A stretch of DNA of 64,000 nt from Archegozetes longisetosus. Its lineage: Eukaryota > Arthropoda > Arachnida > Sarcoptiformes > Trhypochthoniidae. The DNA lies in assembly GCA_018873245.2 (NCBI GenBank), contig JAEMBT020000003.1, positions 5,289,843 to 5,353,842 of the forward strand, read 5' to 3'. Position numbers and translations under genes: made by a program. Shown piece by piece: positions 11,184-26,900 of the stretch (its first letter is position 1; each line of letters opens with the position of its first letter). The notes beneath the pieces are model-generated. The model ran no database searches, was not told the DNA's origin, and saw only the letters and a program-made list of their open reading frames with translations.

Positions 11184-12561
11184 TGACTGAATTTCATCAA
11201 AGGCTACTTTTTTGATGCAATTATTTGACTCATTTGTATCATTTTGTGATTGAGTATTCCTGTAAAATAAAAATGTCTTAATTTGTACAACTAGCATGGA
11301 AAATAAAAATATACATTGTCTCAAAAATGCTTACATTTATTGAATCAGTCAATCAAAACAAGTTTGGAGTTTCTCAGTCACGTTTATGGTTTGATATGAA
11401 AAGCTTGTTATGATCATTGATAACCTAATAGGAAATGGAAATAAACAATACTTCAGTAAAATAAAAATAGTAATAAAAAAATTAGAAAATAATAATCAGA
11501 ATAATCATAATCATAATGATAAAGACATGCCAAAGAGATGACTCTCTTTGAACCGTACATGCAGTACAGAAAAGTAATTTTGATCATTTTGGAAAATGTT
11601 TCAAAAGATAAATTTCTGATAATTAAGATAATTTAAGCAAAAAAAAAGTACACCAAAGAATTGACTGTCACTGAAACAGCTAATAGACCTCACCTGTTGA
11701 TTAGCTCTTAATTCAACTAAGAGTTAAATAAATTGATTAAATCTTCTAATAAATGACCAAAGCTCTCCCTAAATATTTAGTGTAAATATTTATTCCTATA
11801 GTGACTACAGACACGAATTAAAATACCAGCTAATGATATTTAAAACACTTCAAAATACATTAAATAGTAAATTATTTGGATGTAAGGTTGAAAAGGCTAA
11901 ATATTAATGTTTACAGAAGACGACTATTACAAATGAAAGGCTGATCAAAAAGATTACTAAATCATATGCTATGATTACTTAATTATAATTAATAGATAAT
12001 AATAGTATAGATATAAAGTTTGATGATTGTGCAAATATAAATGTGAAATAATGTTTTCAATAATGATAAATAGTTACAATAATCAATACGCATTTAAATG
12101 CAATCGGGAAAAAAAGGATTTTAAGGTATGTTATAATCGAAAGTTTCAAAATGTAATTATTATAATTAAAGACCAATTAAGTGATGAGAATATTTTGGTG
12201 ATTAATGGTCGCAATATTTATCGAATTCTTGGGGGTTAACTGTCAGTAAAGTAAACAATTTCTACTTCAACAATGAGCACAAGTGCACTCTCTTTCGTTA
12301 AGTTGTAATCTTCACTTAGTTCCTGATCACTATCTGAAGCTCATATCGATATTCTGAATGTTTAATTGCTTTCTGTTTGTCTTTCTCTCACTCACTGACT
12401 GATATCTGACAACAATCCTAGAAATCATGACGAATAAAAGATATCAACGATTAAAATCCAACATTATTTCAAATCAGATCAATTAAGTTCTATCCCATCC
12501 CTAAATATCAATAGAACATATATAAACTGATTCCTACCCCAAGAAGTTAAATAAAATATCT
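11184..12561. other. Convergent intergenic region SMUG1 / hnRNP
   Basis: Holds the 3' untranslated regions of SMUG1 (plus) and the hnRNP gene (minus). It is AT-rich with simple runs of AATAAT near 11460-11530. No gene was recognised; an open frame around 12027-12239 has no family resemblance. Confidence 0.5.
11266..11271 (+). terminator. SMUG1 poly(A) signal
   Basis: AATAAA about 80 bases after the SMUG1 stop codon. Confidence 0.6.
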
Positions 12562-14294
<1,733 letters not shown>

Positions 14295-14930
14295 TTTATT
14301 TTATGTCTTAGTCGTTAATAAACACTAAATAATTAATCAAATCACTTAAAGTTCGTTATTATGGAATCTCTAAATAAGACAAAAAGAAAGTCCTATAAAA
14401 TGGCATTCAATCAAACGGAAGATGTGATTGCTTTCAAACCGGCGGAAATTGCCCTATTACTCCACCACTACCAATAGATGGCAGCCAATCACAAGTTGCA
14501 TTGCTATCAATTCAAATGCTATAAGCGCCGAATTTCACTTGATTGGACTTTCTCATTAAACAGTTCAAGGTTGAAGATAAGTCTCCACTCAATACTAAGT
14601 TGTCGATTGACTGTCTTTTAGTAAAACTAAAATATTGAAAGACTTTTGATGAGCCAAAAATAATATTTGAATCAAATTGAAAATAAATGAATAAAAGTAA
14701 ACAATTGTAAAATTAATAATTAAATATATATTTATTATAATAAATACAGGTTTCTTATTGCACAGCAAACCCTACACATGATATCAATCGATAAAATCTG
14801 TACAAAATATTGTGTAAAACAATCAATGATTATTACTTTTTGATAATTTAAAATATAGATTACAATAGAAATGAAGATTAAAATGGATGAAATAAGGTAA
14901 TAAAGTTTATATAAGATGATCAAAAAATGT
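14295..14930. other. Spacer between hnRNP start and KMT2 stop
   Basis: Contains the hnRNP promoter/leader and the KMT2C/D-type 3' untranslated region, both on the minus strand. A reverse-strand AATAAA lies at 14731-14736, about 195 bases past the KMT2 stop. No other gene was seen. Confidence 0.55.
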
Positions 14931-17900
14931 TCAGTTCATCCATTTTCGACAATTGGGTGCTCCACATAGACATGGAATTTTGTGCTGATCGTCCTCAACA
15001 TCAAATTTATAATCATATGTTAACTGTAATAGAAAGTCATCAAATTAATCATTTCTATCAAATTTTCAATTCAATAATCAAAAACTCACTTCTTCTCCTC
15101 TTTGAATACGTCTGTTGGCAATAATCAATATTTTGTTCTCGCGATCTATTTGTACGCATTCAGCGACACAATTAGGATTACAAGAGTGATTGACATATCG
15201 CGCTAAACCACCTGAAAGTGTGGCGTCAATCACACGATTATCATCTAAACGAAACATATAGACCCCACGATTCTAAATAAAATAGAAAATGAAATATTTT
15301 TAGAATATATAAAAATCTTGTTTCTAGGAAAGCATAACTATTACAAACAGTTGGCGAAAGATTGAAATTAGAGCAAGAGAACTGAGAAATAGATGATTAC
15401 CTGTTCCTCATAGACGCGTTCATTTCGTTCGGCAATCTCATTTCTAATCAAAAGTCCGATGTACTCAATAACCATAGTATGTTTTTCTATATCTTTGACA
15501 GCATATAATCCGAGCCCTTGAATACGAGAACGAGCCAAATAGACATTATTTCTCCACTCCATTTTCATTTTTCTATATTGTGATGATTTAGAGTGAACGA
15601 ATTGCTTAATATATGGAGAACTTATTTCCATTCCGCTGAACGATGACTGTATTGAAGATCGCGAAGAATTACTAGTCGATACGTGAAGAGTATGCGGTCT
15701 TTTGAAATGAGTTCGTAGCTTAGGTTCAGTTCGGGCACAACCAGTCGGATTGATAGCGAGCGGTAACTCAAGCAAAGGTGATCTCCCGTATCGAAAATGA
15801 TAGTCACTTAGAGTATCCACACCTGGCAATGATTCCAAGATTCTAACAATAGCAGGTTCTGAAAGTCCAAACAAATCTTCTCCAGTTATATAATCCGTGA
15901 AAACTTTGATAGATTGGGCCTCATTTCGCATTTTAACGATTGGTTCTAAAATTTTAAGCCAAACAGCCTTAGGCGAACTATCTTTGAAAGTGACACTTTC
16001 GAAACCTTCCTCTTTTATTTCTACATTGAATTCAGGTTTTCCATCGACTTCATTAATAGAACAGATATATTTGCATCGTTTGCCAAATCTTCTCCAACTC
16101 CAATAAAATCTTATTATTTTATAGCCGACTGGATATATACACGTGGGCGTATGGAAAGCTTGCAATTGATGTGGAAGCAATTGTCCGATATTAACAAAGA
16201 CTAAATTTCCGATTCTCATAAGATTGTGGTCTCCCATATGAATCATACTAGCGATTTGTTTCTGTTCGTCACGATTTACAAAAACTCTTCGATAAACTAC
16301 GAATGATGTCATTTCTTCGGGGCTTGGTGATTTCAGAGCGTGTTGAGTGCATAGTAAAGTTTTGTCTTTAAAGAACATACACTGATCTTTGATGGCACAC
16401 GGAAAATGATATGAATTCGCACAACGAACTTTGAAACATTTGAGCGAAGCCCCGGATTTATGGCATCGAACGCATTGCAAAGAAAGTGCTCGCTTACAGG
16501 CCTGATCAACATTCATAAGACCTCCGTTTAGCATTTCATACACTTCTGACGACCAAAGCGCACAATTCAAATGAATCCACTTATCAACATCCATATTCAG
16601 AAGTCTTGCTGGGCCATCAATTTCTCCGTCACCAACTTCATGACACAACGAACACTTACGCTTTTCGACACTATTCTTGTCAGGTTTTACGCAAATGGCC
16701 AACTTGTCCAACAGAAGTCCGGCTTCATCATCATCGTCATCTTCTTCTTCTTCATTGACTTTGGGTTTTGTCTTTTCAAACAAATGATTGTTCCAATACT
16801 TATATCGTAATTCTTTCCACTTCTTAGGTAACGTTTCCACAGGAGTGGATTGACTAAGATTTTGATTTTCTGAATCGATTTCCATCATAGATTGTTGTGT
16901 TGACAGCTTATCATCCATTGGAACAGAAGCAAGTTGTGGCGATAGATTCAAACCAATCATATCATGTTCACTGATTTCATCGTCTTCCATCATGGGACTC
17001 ATTGGTGGCAGCAAATCTAAAGGATGCTTAACAATAAGAGGTTTTTCTGGTTTTATTTCGTCATTTGTAGTTTCAACGGAGTGTCGGTGATCCACTACAG
17101 CGTCCACCTCTTTCTCTTCAGTCGAACCTCTATATGACAGAGCGAACTGCATATAACAATTAGTACTGCAAAACATCACTTCTTCATCTCCTTCCAGCTC
17201 TTCTTGCGCTGATAACGACAGTTCTGATGCTTTCTTCTTAATTCCCGCGTTCAAAACGACAATTTCACAGAATCTACAGAAGCGCATTTTTCCGTTAAGC
17301 ATGTTTTGCAAATTGATGTTATCTTCACTGTTTTCTGCCCCGTCTTTTTTATTATAGAGCCCCAATTTCTGACTTGGAGGTGTAGTCGTCCGCTCAACTA
17401 TTTCATAAGTGGTCGGTGCAGGAATGTCCAAATATTTGGCTAAAGCGGTCAAAATGCCTCGTATGTCATCAGCTGAGGACAAAGTCAGAGTAACGCCAAC
17501 ATTACCAGCATCTCTGAGTGGTAGCGAAGGTGCTGAACTTCCGATTTTTGGTTTCACTGTATTAGAACTATCCAAAAAGTTTTCTTTGTCTCTATCAAGG
17601 TCGAGATCTGAGATCCTTCTCTGAGAAACTAATGCTGGAGGATTGATAGGAATTGGACGAATAGGAATGGAAACTATTAATGGAATGTCAGGAGAAGAGC
17701 GGTTATTATTAATATCTATCAAATCATCATTGTCGTCGTCGTCATCGCAACTTATGAATCTGAGTCCTTTTAGTGAATCAGTTGGATAGTCATGCAAAAC
17801 GCACTCTGGTGAAGACGAGGAAACAATGGTGTCCGGACTGTCACAGTCTCTAAAATAATGCGGCGATTCATTCTCGTATTTGTATGGAAAAGATATGTGT

Positions 17901-20900
17901 AAAGAATTATTTGATGAGCTTTTAGAGAATTCTTCGTTATAAAAGCCACGACTAGTCGAAGGCATTCCGATCGCAGAACCGCTTGTACTAGCAGCACCGG
18001 TCGCAACACTACTCGGATTATTAACTGCACTCGCAGGCAATGATGGTGTCAATGGTGGAGCTTTGTTGGGGCCAAAAGGATAAGTCGAATAATAATCGAT
18101 TGTAGATGAAAGTAAAGCATTTCCATAATTACCACGAAGTACTGAATCCTTCGCATTCATATCGCAAGTATCAAATGGTAAACAAACGTTAAGGTTAGGT
18201 CTTATGACAGGCTCTAGTATTTGAACGGGTGGTAATGTCCTTAACTGTAACATCAAAGCAGTCAAAAACATTTCATTATCTTCATCTGTTCTCGATTGTG
18301 ACGCTTTTCGTGATCTTTTCTTGGTTGGAGGCTTCACGTGATCATTGACTCCTCCGTCAGGACTTTTGGGTTCTTTTCTTTTTGGCATTCGCTTTCTCTT
18401 TGGTTTTATTTCTTCAGGAGGAGGTGTGGGCTCTCGCTCTAATTGAGCTCTACGTATATCTAAATAGGAGAGCTTCTTTTCTGGTGACACAGCTGTAGAT
18501 AATACTGGAGCAGAGGGTGTATTTATAGTGCTTTCAGCACTAGTGGTTGGCGGAACACTTGCTTGCTGCTCATTTTCTTCTTTGGGTACAGGATTTACTT
18601 CAGCTGTGTCCTCAATACTCAAACTTGGCACTTCTGGTGTCGGTTCAGTGACTTGAGAAGTTTTATTTTGCTCTGTTTCAACATTATTTTCTGTTATTAT
18701 TGAGTCGATTGCTGAACTTTGTGAATCAGCTGATGGACAGTTTTGTAGAAGTTGCTTCAATAACGCATTTTGTTTTGTATGAATTGATTCCTCACTGTTA
18801 TCATTATCAGTTCCGCATTGACTCGTCTCGCTCACATTATCAACTGTTACATTAGTACTATTAGAATTTTGAGATACTTTTGAATCTTCGGTTTTAGAAA
18901 CCTTCATATTATCAAAGTCTGATTGTTGTGTTGATGTTAGCTGTTGTGTTGATGTTAGCTGTTGTGTTACTTTTTGTGTCAGTTGCTCTGTTGATTGCAC
19001 TGTTGGTTGTTGTCCGAGAAGACATGACGAAGAGTACAGTTTATCCTAAACAGAGAAAGTCATGAATCAATACAAACAAACCAAAGGGAAAAAGTTAAAT
19101 ACCTTAGAAAGTTCGTCTTTAAACTCTATTTGTTTAGTTTGGTTTGGCCAATTGTTTTGTTGCGAACAACTCGATGTGGATTCAATGATTTCCTGTTTGA
19201 TTTTGACCTCATTAGTCATTTGCTGTTGATTCTCGCTTTCTTTATTATTATCACTAGCAGTCATGATGGCATCATTCACAGCATCGTTGTCTTGTCCTGA
19301 TCCCTGTTCATCAATATTAAATGTAAGCGATGTCTTGGCCTCTCCAACAATTGGTTTCTTATCGTTTGATTCGTTTTCACTTTCAGATTGTGTCTTATAA
19401 TGTGATTCTAAGTCTGCGAGCAATTCAACGTTTGTATTGGTGTCCAATAAATCTTGTGAGTCAACTGAAGATAGGTCTGGGGCTGTCGGCAAATGAATTG
19501 ATGAATTATCATCAGATAACGAATACGAAGAAGTAGGTGGTAGCGGTCTGGGAGAACATTGAACCATTGAGTGGTCGTCTGGGTTTACCGCATAATTGGG
19601 TTGTTGTACGTTTTCAACATATGTATTGGGCTCGAATTTAACTGATTCATCAAATGATGTTCGCGGAGAGAAATCCGACATTCGCGGATGCATTTGATGT
19701 TGTGGTAGTCGTGACATCTGTGCCACTTGTGGTGATCCATACATCCTCATATGTTGTTGCTGTGGACCCATTGGGCCGGGATATGGTGGAGGAGGAGGGC
19801 GCCTCACTTGTTGCATTTGTGGATGCGCTTGCTGTGATTGTTGTTGTTGTTGTTGTTGTTGTTGCTGTTGATAATTAGGAGGCAGTTGTGCCGGATATGG
19901 TTGTCCTACTAGTTCCGCGTATGGTCTCTGGGGATGGCCATGATGTTGATTCGGAAATCGAAACATTGCCGACTCATTGGATGATTGCTGATAATGACTA
20001 GTATGTTGTACTTGAATTTGTTGATGCATTGGTCGGGTTTGTTGAACTAAAGCGTTTTGATGTGGAGGTATGTGTGCAACTGAATGATGAAATTGAATGT
20101 TTTCTTCGCCATGAAACGAGACCTGACGAAACATTTTTGATCGATCGTCAACTTGTTGAATATCTGTAGGCATCATATGTGAATATCCGGCAGAAGTTGG
20201 TGTCTGTAACGGCTGTCTCATTTGCATCTTTTCTTTTTGCTGATAAACATCGCTAAACGGATTGTTATCATCCTGAACGATATGAACCGGCTGACTGGAC
20301 ATTTGTGGTCTGACAGTACCATCAGTAGGCAATGGATGAGGCATTGGTGACTGGACCATAGGTGAGGGCGGCATCGCTGCCGGAGAGTGAAGGTTAGGAG
20401 CAGGACTGTTTTGCATCAATGGAGACGGAGACGGACCTAATGGTGATGGGCTCATGATTGCAGGAGATTGTGGGGTTGCAGGTCCTCCCATTGCGATTGG
20501 AGTTCCGGGACCTGAAGAACCCAAAGCCATGAGTGGCGAGTGAACAGATCGAGGAGAGGTTTGCATTGCTTGACCTGAAATTGATGGCATTGAAGAAGTT
20601 CCAGGAGATTGTGGTAAAGATATGACAGTTTGAGGAACGCCAGCAATGCCCTGTCGTTTTTGTTGTTTTGTTTTATACTCTTGAATCAACATTGTGTGAT
20701 GTCGGGCAGACTTTCGAACCTGGTCCAAATGCTTCTGAAGTGCTCCCTGTTCTTGACTTATACGCGTCAGTTCATTGGCGTCTTGTTCACTTAGCTCATT
20801 CTGATTTTTTCTGCACTGTCTCTGTTTAGCATTCAATGTTTTCTTAGCCTTTCTTAATTTTCCGACTTCAGTCTCAAAATACTTTTGTTGTTGAGTCAAA

Positions 20901-23900
20901 ACATTATTTTGTTGAAACAACCAATTCTCATATTGATGCTGCTGCTGTCTCTCATGATCATTCATTGGTTCTGCTGGTGGTGTTGGTGGAGGTGGAAGAC
21001 TAACAAATTGTTGTCGAACAGGTGGCATGACTTGTGGCGGCATTCCATGACTTTGTTGAACATTCTGTTGAGCCATTCGAACGTTTGAGATTCCCATTTG
21101 ATTCACTTGTACCGATTGAATCATCATTTGCTGATTTGGCGATGGAAGGCGTGCACCCATTTGTGGCATTCGTGGCTGCTGTTGATAACATGGCTCAGAC
21201 ATACCCTGCCAATGAGGAGATGCATTTGAACTGCTTGGCATTTGATGAGGAAACTGTTGCATCGGTGGAGGCGTTGGTGTTGCTTGTATTGAATGAATAA
21301 CAGGACCAGAAATCGGATCATCAGACAGAATATCTGCTTTTAAACGTTCGAACTCGACATCACTCAACAGACTATCTGATTGTGGAATTATGTTTTCTGG
21401 CATAAACTGACGCGAATGAATAGGCATTGCTTGTCTTTGATCTCTCTTTTCTTGTTCGACTAAATCTTCCAGTAATAGAGGCTGTTCCTGAAGAAGTGTA
21501 GCTGGTCGTGGACTTCTCAATTGTGGTTGCGGGCCAACACATTCTGGTTGAGCTACATTCTGCTTCGCAACGACTTGTCGCGGCGGCTGAGGATATGGAG
21601 GAGGAGGTGGTAACGAAATACCAGCTTCTTGTTGTCCAGGATATGGTGGCGGTGGTGGTGGTGGTGGCGGTACATATGATAAGCGAACATTCATTGATGA
21701 CTGGATCGGATTCGGCACTGGGTTTGCAGCATTTACATTTGGCGACACATTTGGTTTCTCTTGTTTAATATCACTCATTTCTGGCTTTTTATCTTCACCT
21801 TCTTGTGTTACTTGCGATTGCTTGTTATCACTTTTATCAGAAATATCACTCTTAGGATTTTTCGCACCAGACTTTTCATCAATATCTTCTTTGTCGTCTA
21901 AATCATCCAAATGCTCATCGAAAATATTACTCTTTCCACCAGTCTTTCCACTCAGAGTCTTATCAAGTTCCGGATCAGCATATTCTAAAATATTAAAATC
22001 ATTTCCTAAGCCTAAAAGCTCGTCATCATCTAGATCTTCAGGAGAACATTCAGGAGAAAGTTCAGGATTTTGTTGCTCTTGAAGTTGTTTAACAATATCA
22101 CTAGTTGTCGGCGGCTTTGCATTTGGTTGTAACGATGACTGCAATTGCATTCTCGGACCAGTTATAGGTTGAGCGTTATTTGTTTGCATATTTTGAATCT
22201 GTACTGCTGTCGGAGATTGTAAAACATCAGAACTTTGTAGGTCCATTTGTTGTTGGTTCGGATGTGTTTGTCGAGGAGGAAACATAGGGGGCTTAAGAGG
22301 TCTGATAGGAGGCGAAGCAAAAGGAGGACTTTGAGATTGCGATACTGGCGAACTAGAATGTGTTGAGCTAACAGGTGAAACAGGCATGCGAGACACTCCT
22401 GGAGGTAACATTTGGTTGTATTGACTAATATCAGAACATTGCTGTCCTGACGCTTGAGATGTTGGCAATGATGATGAAACTGATGGATGCGTCTGTAGTG
22501 GCACTCGAACCCATTGCTGCTGATTTCTAATGGGGAACTGTTGTTGAGATTGTGGAACAAGTACTGATCGCATTCGAGAATCTGGCAATCGTTGAATCAA
22601 CAATCTTTGGTCAGGACTGTTCGCTGGATGTCTGAATACTTGGTCAGATGGAAAACCACCTGAAACTCGAGGTCGATTCATCGCACCCGGAGGTATAGGT
22701 TGACGAAACGTTCCATCATTTACAGGAATACGAATCTGGTTACCCGCTACGAAAATTTTGAAATTTTCAAACAGAGTTAGTGATTTTAATTTATCCTAAA
22801 TTCAATAAAAACATGCAACAGTTCAGTGAATATTCCGAGATTCGAAAGTTAACAATTGTAAATGAGTTCAGTTATCAGATTATAACTTGATTTTCTTTTT
22901 TCACCGAATGCATGCACTTTATTAGTACAATGTTTACGAGTTGAAAATCATCTCAAGAGAAGTTTTTGAATTTTGTAACAGAGGATGCAAAAGAATCAAC
23001 ATTTGGTTTAAAACCATTTCTAGCCATAAGTTGGTTATTAGAAATGAATAAAATGAATAGAGATAATGCAAAACCATATGTACCTGCAGGACGTGGACTG
23101 ACTGATGGATTAATCTGTGATGCATTCATTCGTGGGGAGGCATCACCTGATTGTTCTAATGGAAAACCAATTCAATGTTAAATAAATTAATTTAAATTAT
23201 AATTGCTTTTTTCCATCAAAGATTATAACAGGAAATACGATCTCTTATTGCAAAATAGCTTATATAGCTTTTTAAACGTTAAGTTGAGAATAAATGAAGC
23301 TGTAATTTGTAAATTGAATCAATTTTTGAATTAAAACTAATGGGGAAAATTCAATTTTTGCTGCTTCTACTACATTAAAGTGATAACGGAAAATGACAGA
23401 TCGCTACGCTCGCAAAGTAGAAAGTTTCTCAAATAGGTATGATCAAATGTTATATTCATCTGAAATTTTTGTAGTAATAAGTGGTTTCTAGCATACTTTT
23501 GCTCTAAAATATATTCAATCATACAAACGAATGACACAAATGCGGTCAAAATTTTTGATTTTCAATTGACGAAAAGATTGAAAAGAAATAAAAGTCAACA
23601 ATACCTGTCCAGAGACGAGCTGGAGGTCCAGATGGATCGTTTCCTTGTTGTCGTCTAACCTGTTGTCTTTGCAATAAATCTCTTAAATGTTGTCGCGATA
23701 AAGACTGCACGTCATTTCCCTCATGAGTTCTATCATTTGGACTCATAGGCATTGGAGTTCCGGGAGCTTTAGCGTAGGGATCATGTAATGGAGGAGGCAT
23801 TGGTGTCCCAGGCTGTCGCGCGTACGGATCAACTGGTGATGTGGGTGGAGGTCTTATTATCAAAGGCTGTCGTACGTTCTGTAACGGAGGAGCTCTAGGA

Positions 23901-26900
23901 TTAACAACAGGTCTCGGAGTACTTGGTTGGTAAGCATAGGGATCGTGTTGCGGTGACTGCTGTTGAGATTGTTGTTGTTGTGGTTGTTGTTGCTGCTGTT
24001 GTTGAAAACTTGGTCTTGGAGTTCCGGGTGGATGAGAATAAATATCTGTTTGATGAACCATTCGAGGAGTGGGTACCTGATGTGCATATATATCATCGAA
24101 TTGCGAGCGTTGTATTGGTTGTTGCGGTCGTGGTGTCATCGGTTGACGCGCGTATATGTCTGTTTGCACATTAGGCACTGGCATCTTTTGGAACTGTTCA
24201 CTTTGTGGTGATTGCGGCGGTTGTGGTGTCGGCACTGGTCTCGCGTACGGATCAGTATTAGGAGATGACATGTTCTGATTGTAGGAATCTGGCGTTCTTT
24301 GGCCCATACGTTGTCCTACATTTGGATACAAACACTGTTCGTTATTCTGTGAGTTATCCATTGAATTGTTGTGATAATCCCCAGAAAATGATTGTTGCGG
24401 TCTTTGGGTTGAGCTTTGCATTGAATACGAATCAACGCACTGCTGTTGAGATTGAGGCATAAGAGTGTGTGTCGGAGAAAACGGACTCGCAACTGATACA
24501 GGTGTTCGCGGCTGTCCATATGGACTCGAAGGCATTGGTGTTTGATTATACGGATCATTGCTATGAGGCCTTGGAGTAGAGGGAGGTGTATGAAAAGCTT
24601 CATTCGAAGATTGAGCCATTGAAGTGTTTGGATGTGAACTTCCAGGCGATGACGGAGAAAATGGAGATCTTTGTTGTGGTGTAGCCGGTCTCACAGCTGA
24701 CTGAAGTGCCATTTGTGGCTGAGGTCGAGGAGTGCTCGGAGGATGAGAATACGGGTCGTATTGTATAGGTTTGCATCCAGTTGTCGAAACTGGTAACTTA
24801 TTGGGATCGATGGGAGGTCTGACTCGCGATACTTGGATCACTGGACTCATGGGAGACGGTCCAGAAGGCGATTGCACTTGTGGTCTACTCATAGCCATTG
24901 CAAACGATCCCTGGACTGGATGCCGCTGAACAGGTGATTGCATCGGAATTTCTTGAGAGTGAGGAATAGATACAATTTGAGGTGAAGCTTCAGAAGTTGA
25001 ACAATAATCTGGTTGCAATCTTGAGGGTGATTGCGGTATATTATGAATAAGTGTGGCTCGGGACGGATCTCCAGGAGAGACCGGACCGACAGTCTGTTGG
25101 ACTTTAAGAATAGCCTGTCTTTGCTCTTGTAAGACCTGTTGATGTTGGACTTGTTGTTGTTGACGAGTCGCTTGTAAATGTTTCCATTGGCGCTCATTAT
25201 CCACCTCACGAATGCCCACAGTCGTCACATTTGGAGATCGGATTTCTTTTCCTCCCCTTTGAGTTTCTGACTGAGCCTTCTGTATTCTATTTGCCGCTCG
25301 ATTTTCGCGAGCCTTTTGCAGGAAAGGCTGTCTTTGATCAGTTGGCAGCTGACGCCATAGTTTAGATATTTGTTTGATTCGATCACTCCATGACGGATAC
25401 TCTGACTTAAGATTCGGATGATTTAGGTTTGCATATAAAACAGGAGATATAGTTGCCATTGAACCCAACGCCTCGTCGCTTTCCCACTTGAGCATATTCT
25501 TCTGTCCCTGTGATGTCATCTCAGTGTCAGGTTCTGATGGCCACGGACTTTGAGGCTCTGATATTTGAGGGCTATATTGTGAAGAAGGGTTGTCACCTAA
25601 TCCAACAGGGAATGGCGACGGAGGAGGCATCGAGAACGTGCCCTCCATTAAAGGAGTTGTTGGTGTGCTTTCAGTTGAACTCTGTTTAGAATGCATTAGT
25701 TGTGGTAACGGTACAGATGAGGCCGGCATCAAATTCTGTGTTGATGGAGGAGCTAATGGCGAAGTGAGAGGTGGAGGAGGAATTTGCATATTCGAAGGCT
25801 TTATATTGATTGAAGGCGCTGGCGGACCTAATATTGCATTAAAATCGTTACTATCTTCAGTGTTATGCGGACTTAAAACTCCTTTGAATAAGTCTTCTAC
25901 GTCTTTACTATCCATTTGAGGAAGACTAGATTCACCAACAATTCCTTCCAAATTGAAATGAGGACTCAACAAATCAATAGCATCGTCCTTAGCACTAACT
26001 TCGGCGTCTTTTCCATCAACAGACAGGTTGTCGAGTGACTCATCATTTCGATCCAACCCATCCTCATTTATCAACATGTCCATGAGCTCATCGTCAGGAG
26101 GTAAAGGTGGCAAAAGATCTTGTAAGGCCTCACTATCTTGTAAATCAACATCAAGAGGACTTCTAGATGCTTCATCCAATACACGACCTAATGGTTCAGT
26201 TTTAGGCTTTTGCAACTTGACGGCTGCAATTTCTGTAGGAGTCAAATCTATCAGTTTATCCTTTCCTATACTCTTATTTAATAATTCTTCGTCATCACTC
26301 ATCACATTAATAGAGTTTGACGCAAGTGAAGCTTCGTTTTGAGAAGAGTCTAAAAGACCTTTACCAAAGAAGGCTTCCTGCATATAAGACGGAAAACTAT
26401 CTTGAAGCTGATTCTTCTTCTTACTGACACGTCTTCTCCTTCTTGGTTTATCAGTAGTCACTGAATCCTGATTACCATTAATTTCATTTCCATTCATATC
26501 AACATCAGCGTTAGAGTTGACCACTTCTTCCTCTTTACTCGTACTCATACGACCTCTTTGTTTGACAGAAAAACCTCCAATACCTAACTTATGTAGCCTT
26601 CTTTGCCTCTTTTTCTTCTCTCCGATTTCATCTGTTTTCATAACAGTACCGTCTTCAGCAACTTTGTCTTCAAGAGATCCTACATCGTCTTCTTTAGAAA
26701 CTTCATCATTTTCTTCAGTCTTGTTAGCATTCGACATTTGGTTCATCGCTTGTTTAGTTCCTCTTTTGACTCGAGTGCGCTTTGGCTGTTCGAGTAACAA
26801 TGATTTGATTTGATTCATTCCTCGATCCGAGAGCCAAATACCATCTACTAAATGGAATTGTGGCTGAACTTTAGGCGGTAGAGGTCTGACTGGCGTCGAA

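Noticed and set aside
17409-26813. Many plus-strand open frames of 60-110 codons inside the KMT2C/D-type exons
   Set aside because: They mirror long purine- or CAG-rich exons of the minus-strand gene and show poly-Val/Leu/Ser composition without domain resemblance.
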